From: Phycicoccus avicenniae_A
Lineage (GTDB): Bacteria; Actinomycetota; Actinomycetes; Actinomycetales; Dermatophilaceae
Direction of reading: 5' to 3'
DNA: 64,000 bases
Assembly: GCF_050496545.1 (NCBI RefSeq)
Contig: NZ_JBNVZV010000015.1
Span: 37,448-101,447 of the forward strand
Every line of letters starts with the position of its first letter. The stretch's first letter is position 1. A program made the translations under genes and the position numbers. The notes beneath the pieces were generated by a model. It ran no database searches, was not told where the DNA came from, and saw only the letters and a list, made by a program, of their open reading frames with translations. Of the stretch, positions 24,339 to 33,940 are shown piece after piece.

Positions 24339-25361
24339 GACAGGCAGAGCCGCCCCACGGGCCTGTCCCAGGCGCAGTCACGCCGCTTCTGCCGGTCCCT
24401 GCGCTCGCAGCGGCGGCGACGACACCGGTCGTCCGGCGCGGACGTCCGCCCACGACCGCAGCGTCCAGCAGGTCCACTCCTGCTCGAACATCACGTCCTC
24501 GTAGACATACCGGAGCGATGACCACGCGTGGACGGCGAGCTCGGTGTGTCGTCGGCAGTCCTTGCGCAGCCCGCGACGGGTGCCGTGCGTCTCGAAGCCG
24601 TCGGCCTCGACCGCCAGCCGGAGCTCCTCACTGCCCAGGTCGACCACGGCGAACAGGCCCGGCTCGGCGATGACCAGCTGGGGCGTCAGCACGAGCCCGA
24701 CCTCGAGGGCCAGCGCCCTCAGCACGGACTCGAAGGGGTTGGCGGCGCGCCCGTCGGCGTGGCGGGCCACACGACGCGCGGCGGTGGCGCCGGGACCACG
24801 CGTCGACCCTGCGGCCTCGCGCAGCTCCCCGAGGGACACGGCCCCTGCGCGCACGGCGGAGTCCGCCACGGCGAGGGCCTCGTCGAAGGGCAGCACGCGA
24901 GCGCAGTCGAGGACGGTTCGGACCGGGGCGGTGACCCCGGCGGCCAGCTCGGCCTCTGTGAGGTCGTGCCAGTGGGGGCGGATGCCTTCCCGATCCGCCG
25001 GCCGCAGCCGGCGCTTGCGGCGGACGGTCACCCACGCGCAGTCCGGGACGGTCTTGACCTTCCAGCCGTGCGCCAGCGCCGCCGAGAGGTGCGACAGGGT
25101 CGCCGTGCGAGCTGCCGCGAGGGCCCGATGCTCGTCGACCTCGGGCAGCGAGTAGCGACCGCGGGCCGTGCGCACCACGGACCCCGACGCGCAGGCGCGC
25201 CGCAGCGCCCTCGCGGAGTGCGCCCCACGGAGCTCGGTCCAGGTGGCGCAGCCGCCGAGCCGGCGCAGGGTCTCGGCCACCGAGGTCATCGCTCCAGCAT
25301 GACCGGGCCGGCGTCGGTCCTTGGCTCGTCATCCACAGGCGGGTCGACCGACAGGCAGAAG
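24339..25361. repeat. short repeats flanking the AbiEi/DUF559 gene
   Basis: GACAGGCAGA occurs at 24339-24348 and at 25350-25359, just outside the two ends of the AbiEi/DUF559 gene. The right copy also pairs with an inverted copy CTTCTGCCTGTC at 25397-25408 (arm GACAGGCAGAAG at 25350-25361). The left copy has an inverted GCCTGTC at 24361-24367. The repeats may mark an insertion, but could be chance or regulatory. Confidence 0.45.
24378..25289 (-). CDS. AbiEi-like/DUF559 endonuclease-fold protein
   Basis: The 303-residue protein joins an N-terminal winged-helix segment (about 1-60; LRRLGGCATWTELRGAHSAR) like that of AbiEi-type antitoxins to a C-terminal Vsr-like nuclease fold. The nuclease region shows LRLAVEADGFETHG, then DCRRHTELAVHAW and SLRYVYEDVMFE, matching the ExDG..H...D..R..L pattern of DUF559. 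Such single genes are scattered in actinobacterial genomes with unknown function. No toxin partner (AbiEii) is adjacent, so a complete toxin-antitoxin pair is not supported. It interrupts an otherwise conserved gene order and is flanked by short repeats. Confidence 0.8.
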   Translation of the reverse strand: MTSVAETLRRLGGCATWTELRGAHSARALRRACASGSVVRTARGRYSLPEVDEHRALAAARTATLSHLSAALAHGWKVKTVPDCAWVTVRRKRRLRPADREGIRPHWHDLTEAELAAGVTAPVRTVLDCARVLPFDEALAVADSAVRAGAVSLGELREAAGSTRGPGATAARRVARHADGRAANPFESVLRALALEVGLVLTPQLVIAEPGLFAVVDLGSEELRLAVEADGFETHGTRRGLRKDCRRHTELAVHAWSSLRYVYEDVMFEQEWTCWTLRSWADVRAGRPVSSPPLRAQGPAEAA

Positions 25362-25421
25362 GCGCTCGCCGGGGTCCCGGAAGGCCTCGCGGGTCTCTTC
25401 TGCCTGTCCGTGCGACCGGCC

Positions 25422-25427
25422 TAGAGT
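25422..25427 (+). promoter_or_regulatory. -10 box of MBL-fold gene (leaderless type)
   Basis: TAGAGT ends six bases before the ATG at 25434. Confidence 0.65.
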
Positions 25428-25433
25428 GGCCGG

Positions 25434-26255
25434 ATGAGCGCCTCGCCGCCGCCGTCCGCGCGCGACCCCTGGGCCGGCGGACCCGTCACCGAGCGGGCGC
25501 ACTGCGTGCTCGCCCCGAACCCCGGCCCGATGACCCTCGACGGCACCAACACCTGGGTCCTCCTCGAGCCGGGTGCCGCCGAGGCGGTCGTCATCGACCC
25601 CGGACCGCTCGACGAGCAGCACCTGCGGGCCGTGCTCGCCCACGTCGAGGAGCGTGGAGCCCGCGTGGGCCTCACCGTCCTCACCCACGGCCACCACGAC
25701 CACGCCGAGGGCGCCCCCCGCTTCGCCGAGCTGACCGGTGCCCCCACGCGCGCGGTCGGCACCGGCCACGACGACCTGGGCGACGGCGACCGCGTGACCA
25801 CCGGCGGCCTGGACCTGCGGGTCGTCGCGACCCCCGGCCACACGAGCGACTCGATCTCCTTCGCCCTCCCCGCCGACCACGCCCTGCTGACCGGCGACAC
25901 CGTCCTCGGCCGCGGCACCACCGTCGTCGCCCACCCCGACGGCGAGCTCGGCGCCTACCTGCACTCTCTCGAGCGCATCGCCACGCTCACCGGCGGCGGC
26001 GACGTGACGCGCATCCTCCCCGGCCACGGGCCCGTCGTCCCCGATGCGAGCGCAATGGTCGCCTTCTACCGGACCCACCGCGCCGAGCGGCTCGAGCAGG
26101 TGCGCCAGGCCCTCGCCGACGGCGCGGTGCAGGAGGCGGACCCCGTCGAGGGCGTGCTGACGCGGGTCTACGCGGAGGTGCCGCAGGAGGTGTGGCCGGC
26201 GGCCAGGATGTCGATCCGCGCCCAGCTCGACCACCTCGGGGTGGCCTGGGGCTGA
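25434..26255 (+). CDS. MBL-fold metallo-hydrolase
   Basis: The 273-residue protein has the metallo-beta-lactamase fold motif THGHHDHAEGAPRF at about residues 83-96 (HxHxDH). Further metal ligands follow in TPGHTSDSISF and LLTGDTVLGRG, and ILPGHGPVV carries the last His. It resembles LACTB2-like hydrolases/endoribonucleases and Rv3677c of M. tuberculosis, which occupies the same position beside crp (from memory). Substrate is not known. The ATG at 25434 follows TAGAGT by six bases. It converges on crp, whose stop is only 6 bp away. Confidence 0.9.
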   Translation: MSASPPPSARDPWAGGPVTERAHCVLAPNPGPMTLDGTNTWVLLEPGAAEAVVIDPGPLDEQHLRAVLAHVEERGARVGLTVLTHGHHDHAEGAPRFAELTGAPTRAVGTGHDDLGDGDRVTTGGLDLRVVATPGHTSDSISFALPADHALLTGDTVLGRGTTVVAHPDGELGAYLHSLERIATLTGGGDVTRILPGHGPVVPDASAMVAFYRTHRAERLEQVRQALADGAVQEADPVEGVLTRVYAEVPQEVWPAARMSIRAQLDHLGVAWG

Positions 26256-26261
26256 CGGGGG

Positions 26262-26939
26262 TCAGCGGGCGCGGCGGCGCAGGCGCTCGATGTCCATGAG
26301 GAGGACCGCGCGGGCCTCGAGGCGCAGCCAGCCGCGCGAGGCGAAGTCGGCGAGCGCCTTGTTGACCGTCTCGCGGGAGGCGCCGACCAGCTGGGCGAGC
26401 TCCTCCTGGGTGAGGTCGTGGGCCACCATCACGCCCTCGTCGACCGGCCTGCCGAAGCGCTTGGCGAGGTCGAGCAGGGCCTTGGCGACGCGGCCGGGCA
26501 CGTCGGTGAACACGAGGTCGGCGAGCACGTCGTTGGTGCGGCGCAGCCGGCGGGCCAGCGCGCTGAGCAGCGTGAGCGCCACGCCGGGCCGCTGGTGCAG
26601 CACGTCGCGCAGCTGGTCCTGGCCCATCGAGACGAGCTGGGTCTCGGCGACGGCGGTGGCGGTGGCCGTGCGGGGCCCGGGGTCGAAGAGCGAGAGCTCG
26701 CCGAACATCTCGCCGGGTCCGAGGATGGCCAGCAGGTTCTCGCGGCCGTCGGTGCTGGTGCGGCCGAGCTTGATCTTGCCCTCGGCGATGACGTAGAGCC
26801 GGTCGCCCTGGTCGCCCTCGTGGAACAGGACGTCGCCACGCTCGAGGCGGGAGGCGCTCATCGTCGAGATGAGGGTCTCGGCCGCCTGGTCGTCCAGGGG
26901 CGAGAACAGCGGGGCTTTCCGCACGACGTCGTGGTCCAC
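26262..26939 (-). CDS. crp: CRP/FNR-family transcription regulator
   Basis: The 225-residue protein has an N-terminal cyclic-nucleotide-binding beta roll (about 10-120; GDVLFHEGDQGDRLYVIAEG, then PGEMFGELSLFDPGPRTATA with the RTA phosphate-binding motif). A linking helix follows, then a C-terminal helix-turn-helix with DLTQEELAQLVGASRETVNK. It lies where crp (Rv3676) lies in M. tuberculosis. It is probably the global cAMP-responsive regulator, like GlxR/Crp of actinobacteria. Two CRP-like palindromes occur in this window. The GTG start at 26939 follows CACACT-N7, a weak leaderless box. Confidence 0.93.
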   Translation of the reverse strand: MDHDVVRKAPLFSPLDDQAAETLISTMSASRLERGDVLFHEGDQGDRLYVIAEGKIKLGRTSTDGRENLLAILGPGEMFGELSLFDPGPRTATATAVAETQLVSMGQDQLRDVLHQRPGVALTLLSALARRLRRTNDVLADLVFTDVPGRVAKALLDLAKRFGRPVDEGVMVAHDLTQEELAQLVGASRETVNKALADFASRGWLRLEARAVLLMDIERLRRRAR

Positions 26940-27041
26940 GACGCACAGTGTGCCAGAACGGGCAGGTCACGCCGGGTGGTGCGGCGCGCCACCGGACCGC
27001 CCCGCGCGGTGTGGTCCCGAAGGGGTGTCGGGACCGGACCG

Positions 27042-27047
27042 TAGGCT
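27042..27047 (+). promoter_or_regulatory. -10 box of nth (leaderless type)
   Basis: TAGGCT ends six bases before the GTG at 27054, supporting that start. Confidence 0.6.
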
Positions 27048-27053
27048 GTCGCC

Positions 27054-27842
27054 GTGCCCGTCCGCCCCTCGCCCGCCGTCCGTCGCGCGGCCACCGGCGA
27101 GGAGTCGCCCGTCGCCCGCACCCGTCGCGCCCGCCGCATCTCGCGGGCCCTCCACGAGCGCTACCCGTACGCCCACTGCGAGCTCGACTTCGAGACCCCG
27201 CTCCAGCTGCTCGTCGCCACGGTGCTCTCGGCCCAGACCACCGACGTCATGGTCAACACCGTCACCCCCACCCTCTTCTCGCGCTGGGCCACGGCGGAGG
27301 CGCTCGCGGCCGCCGACCGCGAGGAGATGGAGGCCGTCCTCAAGCCCACCGGCTTCTTCCGGGCCAAGACGAACTCGGTCATCACCCTCGCCCAGGCGAT
27401 CGTGGAGCGGTACGACGGCGAGGTGCCCGGCCGGCTCGAGGACCTCGTGACCCTGCCCGGCGTCGGCCGCAAGACCGCCAACGTCGTCCTCGGCAACGCC
27501 TTCGGCGTCCCGGGGCTGACCGTCGACACGCACTTCGGACGGCTGGTCCGCCGGTGGGGGCTGACGCAGCAGACCGATCCCGTCAAGGTCGAGGCCGACA
27601 TCGCCGCCCTCATCCCGAAGGCCGACTGGACGATGTTCAGCCACGTCGTGGTCTTCCACGGCCGGCGCACCTGCTTCGCTCGCAAGCCGGCCTGCGGCGC
27701 CTGCCCGCTCACCCGCTGGTGCCCGGCGTACGGCGAGGGCGAGACCGACCCCGAGAAGGCCGCGAAGCTCCTGAAGTTCGAGCTGGCCCCCGGTGCCCCG
27801 CTCCCGGACCCGCCGCCGGGCCCCCTCCCCGACGACGCCTGA
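27054..27842 (+). CDS. nth: endonuclease III
   Basis: This 262-residue base-excision repair glycosylase/AP lyase removes oxidised pyrimidines. Its helix-hairpin-helix LPGVGRKTANVVLGNAFG carries the catalytic lysine, and the catalytic aspartate is in VDTHFGRLVRRWG. The 4Fe-4S cluster motif is complete: C-X6-C-X2-C-X5-C in CFARKPACGACPLTRWC. The N-terminal extension (about 30 basic residues) and the proline-rich tail are longer than in E. coli Nth (211 aa). GTG 27054 is supported by the TAGGCT box six bases upstream. It is divergent from crp, as in M. tuberculosis. Confidence 0.95.
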   Translation: MPVRPSPAVRRAATGEESPVARTRRARRISRALHERYPYAHCELDFETPLQLLVATVLSAQTTDVMVNTVTPTLFSRWATAEALAAADREEMEAVLKPTGFFRAKTNSVITLAQAIVERYDGEVPGRLEDLVTLPGVGRKTANVVLGNAFGVPGLTVDTHFGRLVRRWGLTQQTDPVKVEADIAALIPKADWTMFSHVVVFHGRRTCFARKPACGACPLTRWCPAYGEGETDPEKAAKLLKFELAPGAPLPDPPPGPLPDDA

Positions 27843-27913
27843 GCGGCCGACCCCGCCTCCGGCCGTCCGGACGGCGTCCTCGCGGTCCCCAGCCGCCACC
27901 CAGACCGCGTGCC

Positions 27914-27919
27914 TACGAT
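27914..27919 (+). promoter_or_regulatory. -10 box of CoA pyrophosphatase gene (leaderless type)
   Basis: TACGAT ends six bases before the ATG at 27926. Confidence 0.6.
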
Positions 27920-27925
27920 GACGCC

Positions 27926-28600
27926 ATGACCCCGGCCCCCGAGTGGCTGACCCGGCTCGCCGCTCGTGCGGACCTCGGTGAGCACCCCTGGTTCGTCGAG
28001 CACCCGGCGCCCGACACCGGCGTCCGGCACTCGGCCGTCCTCGTGCTCTTCGGCGCCGGGGCCGACGGCGCCCTCGACGTCCTGCTCACCGAGCGCGCGC
28101 ACACGCTGCGCTCGCACCCCGGGCAGGTGTCCTTCCCCGGCGGCCGGCTCGACCCCGAGGACGACGGCCCGGTCGACGCCGCCCTGCGCGAGGCGCAGGA
28201 GGAGGTCGGCCTCGAGCCGGCCGGTGTCGAGGTGCTGGCCACCTGGCCGGCCCTCCACCTCGCCCCGAGCAGCAGCGCCGTGACCCCGGTCATCGGCTGG
28301 TGGCGCGAGCCGGTGCCGGTCGGCGTCGTCGACCGCGCCGAGGTCGCCCGCGTGGCCCGCGTCCCGCTCACCGACCTCCTCGACCCCGGCCGGCGGTTCA
28401 CCGCCGTCTTCGGCCCCTACCGCGGGCCCGGCTTCGAGGTGCAGGGGCTCTTCGTCTGGGGCTTCACCGCGATGCTCCTCGACGCCGTCCTCGACCTCGC
28501 CGGGCTCACCGAGCCGTGGGACACCGGCGTCGAGCGCGAGCTGCCCGAGCGGGTCATGTCGCCGTGGATGCGCGAGCGCGGCGCCGAGGACTCCGCGTGA
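27926..28600 (+). CDS. NUDIX CoA pyrophosphatase
   Basis: The 224-residue protein shows the UPF0035 signature LLTERAHTLRSHPGQVSFPG directly before the NUDIX box (GGRLDPEDDGPVDAALREAQ, then EEVGLEP). This combination defines the CoA pyrophosphohydrolase subgroup (NudL/YeaB), which cleaves CoA to 3',5'-ADP and phosphopantetheine with Mg or Mn. It corresponds to Rv3672c by position. The ATG at 27926 has a leaderless box. Its stop overlaps the GTG of the MarP-like protease by 4 bp, so both are made together. The thioredoxin-like gene present at this place in M. tuberculosis is absent. Confidence 0.9.
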   Translation: MTPAPEWLTRLAARADLGEHPWFVEHPAPDTGVRHSAVLVLFGAGADGALDVLLTERAHTLRSHPGQVSFPGGRLDPEDDGPVDAALREAQEEVGLEPAGVEVLATWPALHLAPSSSAVTPVIGWWREPVPVGVVDRAEVARVARVPLTDLLDPGRRFTAVFGPYRGPGFEVQGLFVWGFTAMLLDAVLDLAGLTEPWDTGVERELPERVMSPWMRERGAEDSA

Positions 28601-29805
28601 CGGGCTCGACCGTCCTCGACGTCGTCCTCGCGCTCGTCCTGCTCGCCTACACCTGGAGCGGCTGGCGCCAGGGCCTCGTCGGCGCGGTCCTCGGGCTCGC
28701 CGGGCTCGTCGCCGGCGCCTTCCTCGGCGTGCGGTTCGCGCCCGACCTCCTCGAGCAGCACGCCGGCCTCGACCTCGCGACCCCGCTCGGCACGCTCGTG
28801 GTCCTCGCCGTCGTCCTCGTCCTCGCGACCCTCGGGCAGTGGCTGATGCTCCTCGTCGCCTCGCGGGTGCGGCGGGTCATCAGCACCAACGGTCTCGCCC
28901 TCGCCGACAACGCGCTCGGGGCCGTGGCGGTGCTCGTCGCCTCGACGCTCGTGGTCTGGGTCGTCGCCGGGGCGCTGCGCACGAGCGGCCCGCAGCCGCT
29001 GCGGCGGGCCGTGGCGCAGTCGACGGTCGTGCAGGCGGTCGACTCCGTCGTGCCGCCCTCGGCGGGCCGGCTCGTCGACGAGGTCACCCGCGCGCTGGAC
29101 CGCGGTGGCTTCCCCCGCGTCTTCGAGGGCCTCGGCCCCGAGCCGATCAGCGCCGTCCTCGCGCCCGACCAGGCCCTGCTCCGCGACCCCGAGGTCTCCT
29201 CGGCCCTGGCGTCGGTCATCCACGTGCGCGCCGACGCCCCGCGCTGCGGCCAGACCCAGGTCGGCAGCGGATGGGTCGCCGCGCGCGGCCTCGTCGTCAC
29301 CAACGCCCACGTCGTGGCCGGCTCGCGCAGCATCCGGTTGAGCGTCAAGGGAACCGGCCCCGAGGTGCGGGCGCGGGTCGTGGCCTTCGACCCCGACCGC
29401 GACGTCGCCGTGCTCTCGGCGCCCGGGCTCCGGGCCCCGGTCCTGCCCCGCGGTGCCGAGCTGGAGCGGGGTGACGGCGCGGTCGTGGCCGGGTTCCCGG
29501 GCGACGCCGGGCTGTACGTCGGCGCCGCCCGCGTACGCGCCGTCCTGCAGGCCCGGGGTGCCGACATCTACGGCGACCCGGGCGTCACCCGCGAGACGTA
29601 CTCGCTGCGCGCCACGGTGCGCAAGGGTGCCTCGGGCGGGCCGGTGCTCGACCCGGCCGGCGACGTCGTGGGGATGGTCTTCGCCACCTCGCTCGACGAC
29701 CCACAGACCGGCTACGCGATGACCCTCGGCGTGCTCTCGCCGGTGCTCAGCGGCGCGTCGGTCGACGGCACGACGGTCTCCTCCGGGCGCTGCGTCCGCG
29801 AGTGA
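28597..29805 (+). CDS. marP: MarP-like periplasmic serine protease with CvpA-type membrane domain
   Basis: The 402-residue protein has four N-terminal membrane helices (about 5-20, 28-45, 65-88, 104-125) of the CvpA/colicin V type and an extracytoplasmic chymotrypsin-fold protease. The catalytic triad is His238 (VVTNAHVV), Asp269 (DPDRDVAVLS) and Ser346 (KGASGGPVLD). In M. tuberculosis MarP (Rv3671c) protects against acid by cleaving a peptidoglycan hydrolase; the same role is inferred here from order and architecture. Two cysteines (Cys217 and one near the C-terminus) could form the disulfide described for MarP. GTG 28597 overlaps the NUDIX stop. Confidence 0.92.
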   Translation: MTGSTVLDVVLALVLLAYTWSGWRQGLVGAVLGLAGLVAGAFLGVRFAPDLLEQHAGLDLATPLGTLVVLAVVLVLATLGQWLMLLVASRVRRVISTNGLALADNALGAVAVLVASTLVVWVVAGALRTSGPQPLRRAVAQSTVVQAVDSVVPPSAGRLVDEVTRALDRGGFPRVFEGLGPEPISAVLAPDQALLRDPEVSSALASVIHVRADAPRCGQTQVGSGWVAARGLVVTNAHVVAGSRSIRLSVKGTGPEVRARVVAFDPDRDVAVLSAPGLRAPVLPRGAELERGDGAVVAGFPGDAGLYVGAARVRAVLQARGADIYGDPGVTRETYSLRATVRKGASGGPVLDPAGDVVGMVFATSLDDPQTGYAMTLGVLSPVLSGASVDGTTVSSGRCVRE

Positions 29806-29823
29806 GGACGGCGGCGGCCGCGC

Positions 29824-30213
29824 TCAGCCCTCGCGCTTGAGGGCCGCGATGGTCTCCTTGCCCTGCTCGATCGCCCGCTCGGGCGCCGGCTTGGCCTTCT
29901 GCATCGCGCTCTTCCCGAGCAGGGCCAGCACGCCCGCGAGGACGAGCAGCAGCACCGTGACGACGAGGTAGCCCGCCCAGACCGGCAGCCAGATCGCGAC
30001 GACGTTGGCGAGGGTGTGGAAGAGGAAGATCAGGCCGAGCAGACCGAGGAAGGCGGCGCCGGCGAACATCCCGGCGCCCTTCCCGATGACCTTGGCGCCC
30101 TGGGCGACCTCGGCCTTGGCGAGCGCGATCTCGCCGCGCACGATGCCCTGCAGGTCGTGCGTGGCATCGGCCACGAGCTGACCGATCGTGCGCTCGTTGC
30201 TCTCGGGTGCCAT
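29824..30213 (-). CDS. holin-superfamily membrane protein (phage_holin_3_6 type)
   Basis: The 129-residue protein has an amphipathic N-terminal helix (about 8-42, ATHDLQGIVRGEIALAKAEV) and two transmembrane helices (about 48-72 and 78-102). A basic helical tail follows (KPAPERAIEQGKETIAALKR). This layout is the Actinobacterial holin-X family, named from weak similarity to holins but found as a single chromosomal gene next to acs and marP (Rv3669 in M. tuberculosis, from memory). A phage lysis role is not implied. It is convergent with marP, 18 bp apart. Confidence 0.85.
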   Translation of the reverse strand: MAPESNERTIGQLVADATHDLQGIVRGEIALAKAEVAQGAKVIGKGAGMFAGAAFLGLLGLIFLFHTLANVVAIWLPVWAGYLVVTVLLLVLAGVLALLGKSAMQKAKPAPERAIEQGKETIAALKREG

Positions 30214-30264
30214 CGCCCTCGCCTCACTCGTCGTCGTCCCACGTCAGGGCCGTCGGACCCGACC

Positions 30265-31629
30265 TTACCGAGTGGCGGAGGTCCCGGGTCCCGGCACGTC
30301 GTCCCAGGCGTCGGGCACGCCGTCGCCGTCGGCGTCGTTCGTCTCGTGCTCGTGGATGCGCCGGTACACCGCGTTGCGGCGCCGCAGGACCGCCGAGGCG
30401 AGCAGCGCGGCCAGGAGCGACCCGATGAGGATGCCGAGCTTCACGTGCTCGTCGCGCTCCGACCCCGCCCCGAAGGCGAGCTCGCCCACGAGGAGGGAGA
30501 CCGTGAAACCGACCCCCGTGAGGATCGCCAGCCCGGCGATGTCGGACCACGCGAGGTCGTCGTCGAGCCGGGCCCGGGTGAAGCGGGCCACGAGGTAGGT
30601 CGATCCGAGCACGCCGACGAGCTTGCCGACGACCAGCCCGAGGACCACCCCGACGGCCACCGGGTCGCGCAGGGTCTCGCCGAAGCCGCCGCCGAGCACC
30701 GCGACGCCCGAGGCGAAGAAGGCGAACACCGGCACGGCGACCCCGGCCGACAGGGGGCGGATGCGGTGCTCGAAGCGGTGCGCGACGTCGGTGTCGGCGG
30801 ACAGGGTGCTCACGGCCGGGACGCCGCGGCGGCGGGGCTTGACCGGCACCACGAGCCCGAGGAGGACGCCGGCCACCGTGGCGTGCACCCCGGAGGCGTG
30901 GACCAGCGCCCAGGTGGCGCCGGCGAGCGGCAGCAGCAGCCACCACGGCGTGATGCGGCGCTGGGTCAGCGCGGCGAAGGCGGCGAGCGGCAGGAGCGCC
31001 CAGAGCAGCGGGGCGACCTCGAGGTCGGCGGTGTAGAAGATCGCGATGATCGTGATGGCGATGAGGTCGTCGACGACGGCGAGGGTCAGGAGGAACGAGC
31101 GGAGCCCGGACGGCAGGTGCGAGCCGATGACCGCCAGCACGGCGAGCGCGAAGGCGATGTCGGTGGCGGTGGGGATCGCCCAGCCCCGCAGGGCGTCACC
31201 GTCGGCGCCCATCACGGTCACGGTGCCGGCGAACACCAGCGCCGGGACGGCGACCCCGCAGAACGCGGCGATCACGGGGACGGCGGCCTTGGCGGGCGAT
31301 CGGAGGTCGCCGACGAGGAACTCGCGCTTGAGCTCGAGACCGGCGACGAAGAAGAAGATCGCGAGCAGCCCGTCCGCGGCCCAGTGCCCGACGGACAGGC
31401 GGAGGTGGCCCCACTCGGTGCCGATCTCGGTGTCGCGCAACGAGAAGTACGTGTCGGCGAGCGGGCTGTTGGCCAGGACGATGGCGACGACGGCGGCGAC
31501 GAGCAGCACCGCGCCGCCGATGGTCTCGGTGCGCAGGAGGTCGGCGACGTGGCGGGCCTCGGTCCACGACGGACGGCCGAGGAGACGGTTGCTGCCGTGC
31601 GGGGTGCCGGGGGGCGGGGAGTGGCTCAT
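30265..31629 (-). CDS. nhaA: Na+/H+ antiporter NhaA
   Basis: The 454-residue inner-membrane antiporter has about twelve helices. Signature stretches are LKREFLVGDLRSPAKAAVPV near the first third, PTATDIAFALAVL (unwound helix IV with the functional Asp), and LTLAVVDDLIAITIIAIFYT with the paired aspartates that bind Na+ and protons. The C-terminal 50 residues are a hydrophilic tail ending in an acidic DADGDGVPDAWDDVPG segment resembling a calcium-binding type 3 repeat, unusual for NhaA. The ATG at 31629 has an AGGAG ribosome binding site (CCAGGAGCCGCCCG). It lies between the holin-like gene and acs. Confidence 0.95.
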   Translation of the reverse strand: MSHSPPPGTPHGSNRLLGRPSWTEARHVADLLRTETIGGAVLLVAAVVAIVLANSPLADTYFSLRDTEIGTEWGHLRLSVGHWAADGLLAIFFFVAGLELKREFLVGDLRSPAKAAVPVIAAFCGVAVPALVFAGTVTVMGADGDALRGWAIPTATDIAFALAVLAVIGSHLPSGLRSFLLTLAVVDDLIAITIIAIFYTADLEVAPLLWALLPLAAFAALTQRRITPWWLLLPLAGATWALVHASGVHATVAGVLLGLVVPVKPRRRGVPAVSTLSADTDVAHRFEHRIRPLSAGVAVPVFAFFASGVAVLGGGFGETLRDPVAVGVVLGLVVGKLVGVLGSTYLVARFTRARLDDDLAWSDIAGLAILTGVGFTVSLLVGELAFGAGSERDEHVKLGILIGSLLAALLASAVLRRRNAVYRRIHEHETNDADGDGVPDAWDDVPGPGTSATR

Positions 31630-31835
31630 CGGGCGGCTCCTGGGGCGGGGCGGGCCGCGGGCGGGCGCGGCGAGGTCGTTGCCGACCAGACTTCCCGGCG
31701 CACCGCGTCCCAGTCTATCGATGCCGTGCCGACCACCGGACGGGGCGCCGGCTCGTGGGACGGTCCGGGCCCGGGCGCCGCGGACGGGGTGCCGCGGCGT
31801 CATCGCGCGGTACCCCGTCCCCGGTCAGCGGTCCG

Positions 31836-33806
<1,971 letters not shown>

Positions 33807-33915
33807 GGCGGGGTCTCCTCGTCGTCGAGAGTCGGTACGCGCCCAGCCAACCCGACGACGGCGCGCGAGGCAACCGTCCGACAGGCGGGGGAGCGCCCAG
33901 CGGCCCGGCGGGGCG

Positions 33916-33940
33916 ACGAGCGGGCGAGCGGGCGAGCGGC
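33916..33940. repeat. GGGCGAGC triplet repeat
   Basis: Three tandem copies close to CGAGCGGG lie between acs and the downstream secreted-protein gene. No function is evident. Confidence 0.5.

Noticed and set aside
24378..25289. Complete AbiE toxin-antitoxin system
   Set aside because: No AbiEii nucleotidyltransferase gene is adjacent on either side.
29824..30213. Phage lysis holin
   Set aside because: The holin-like family name is based on weak similarity; the gene is a conserved chromosomal neighbour of acs and marP, with no phage genes nearby.
31630..31835. Sodium or pH riboswitch upstream of nhaA
   Set aside because: The GC-rich leader shows no recognisable riboswitch core, and the gene has an ordinary ribosome binding site.
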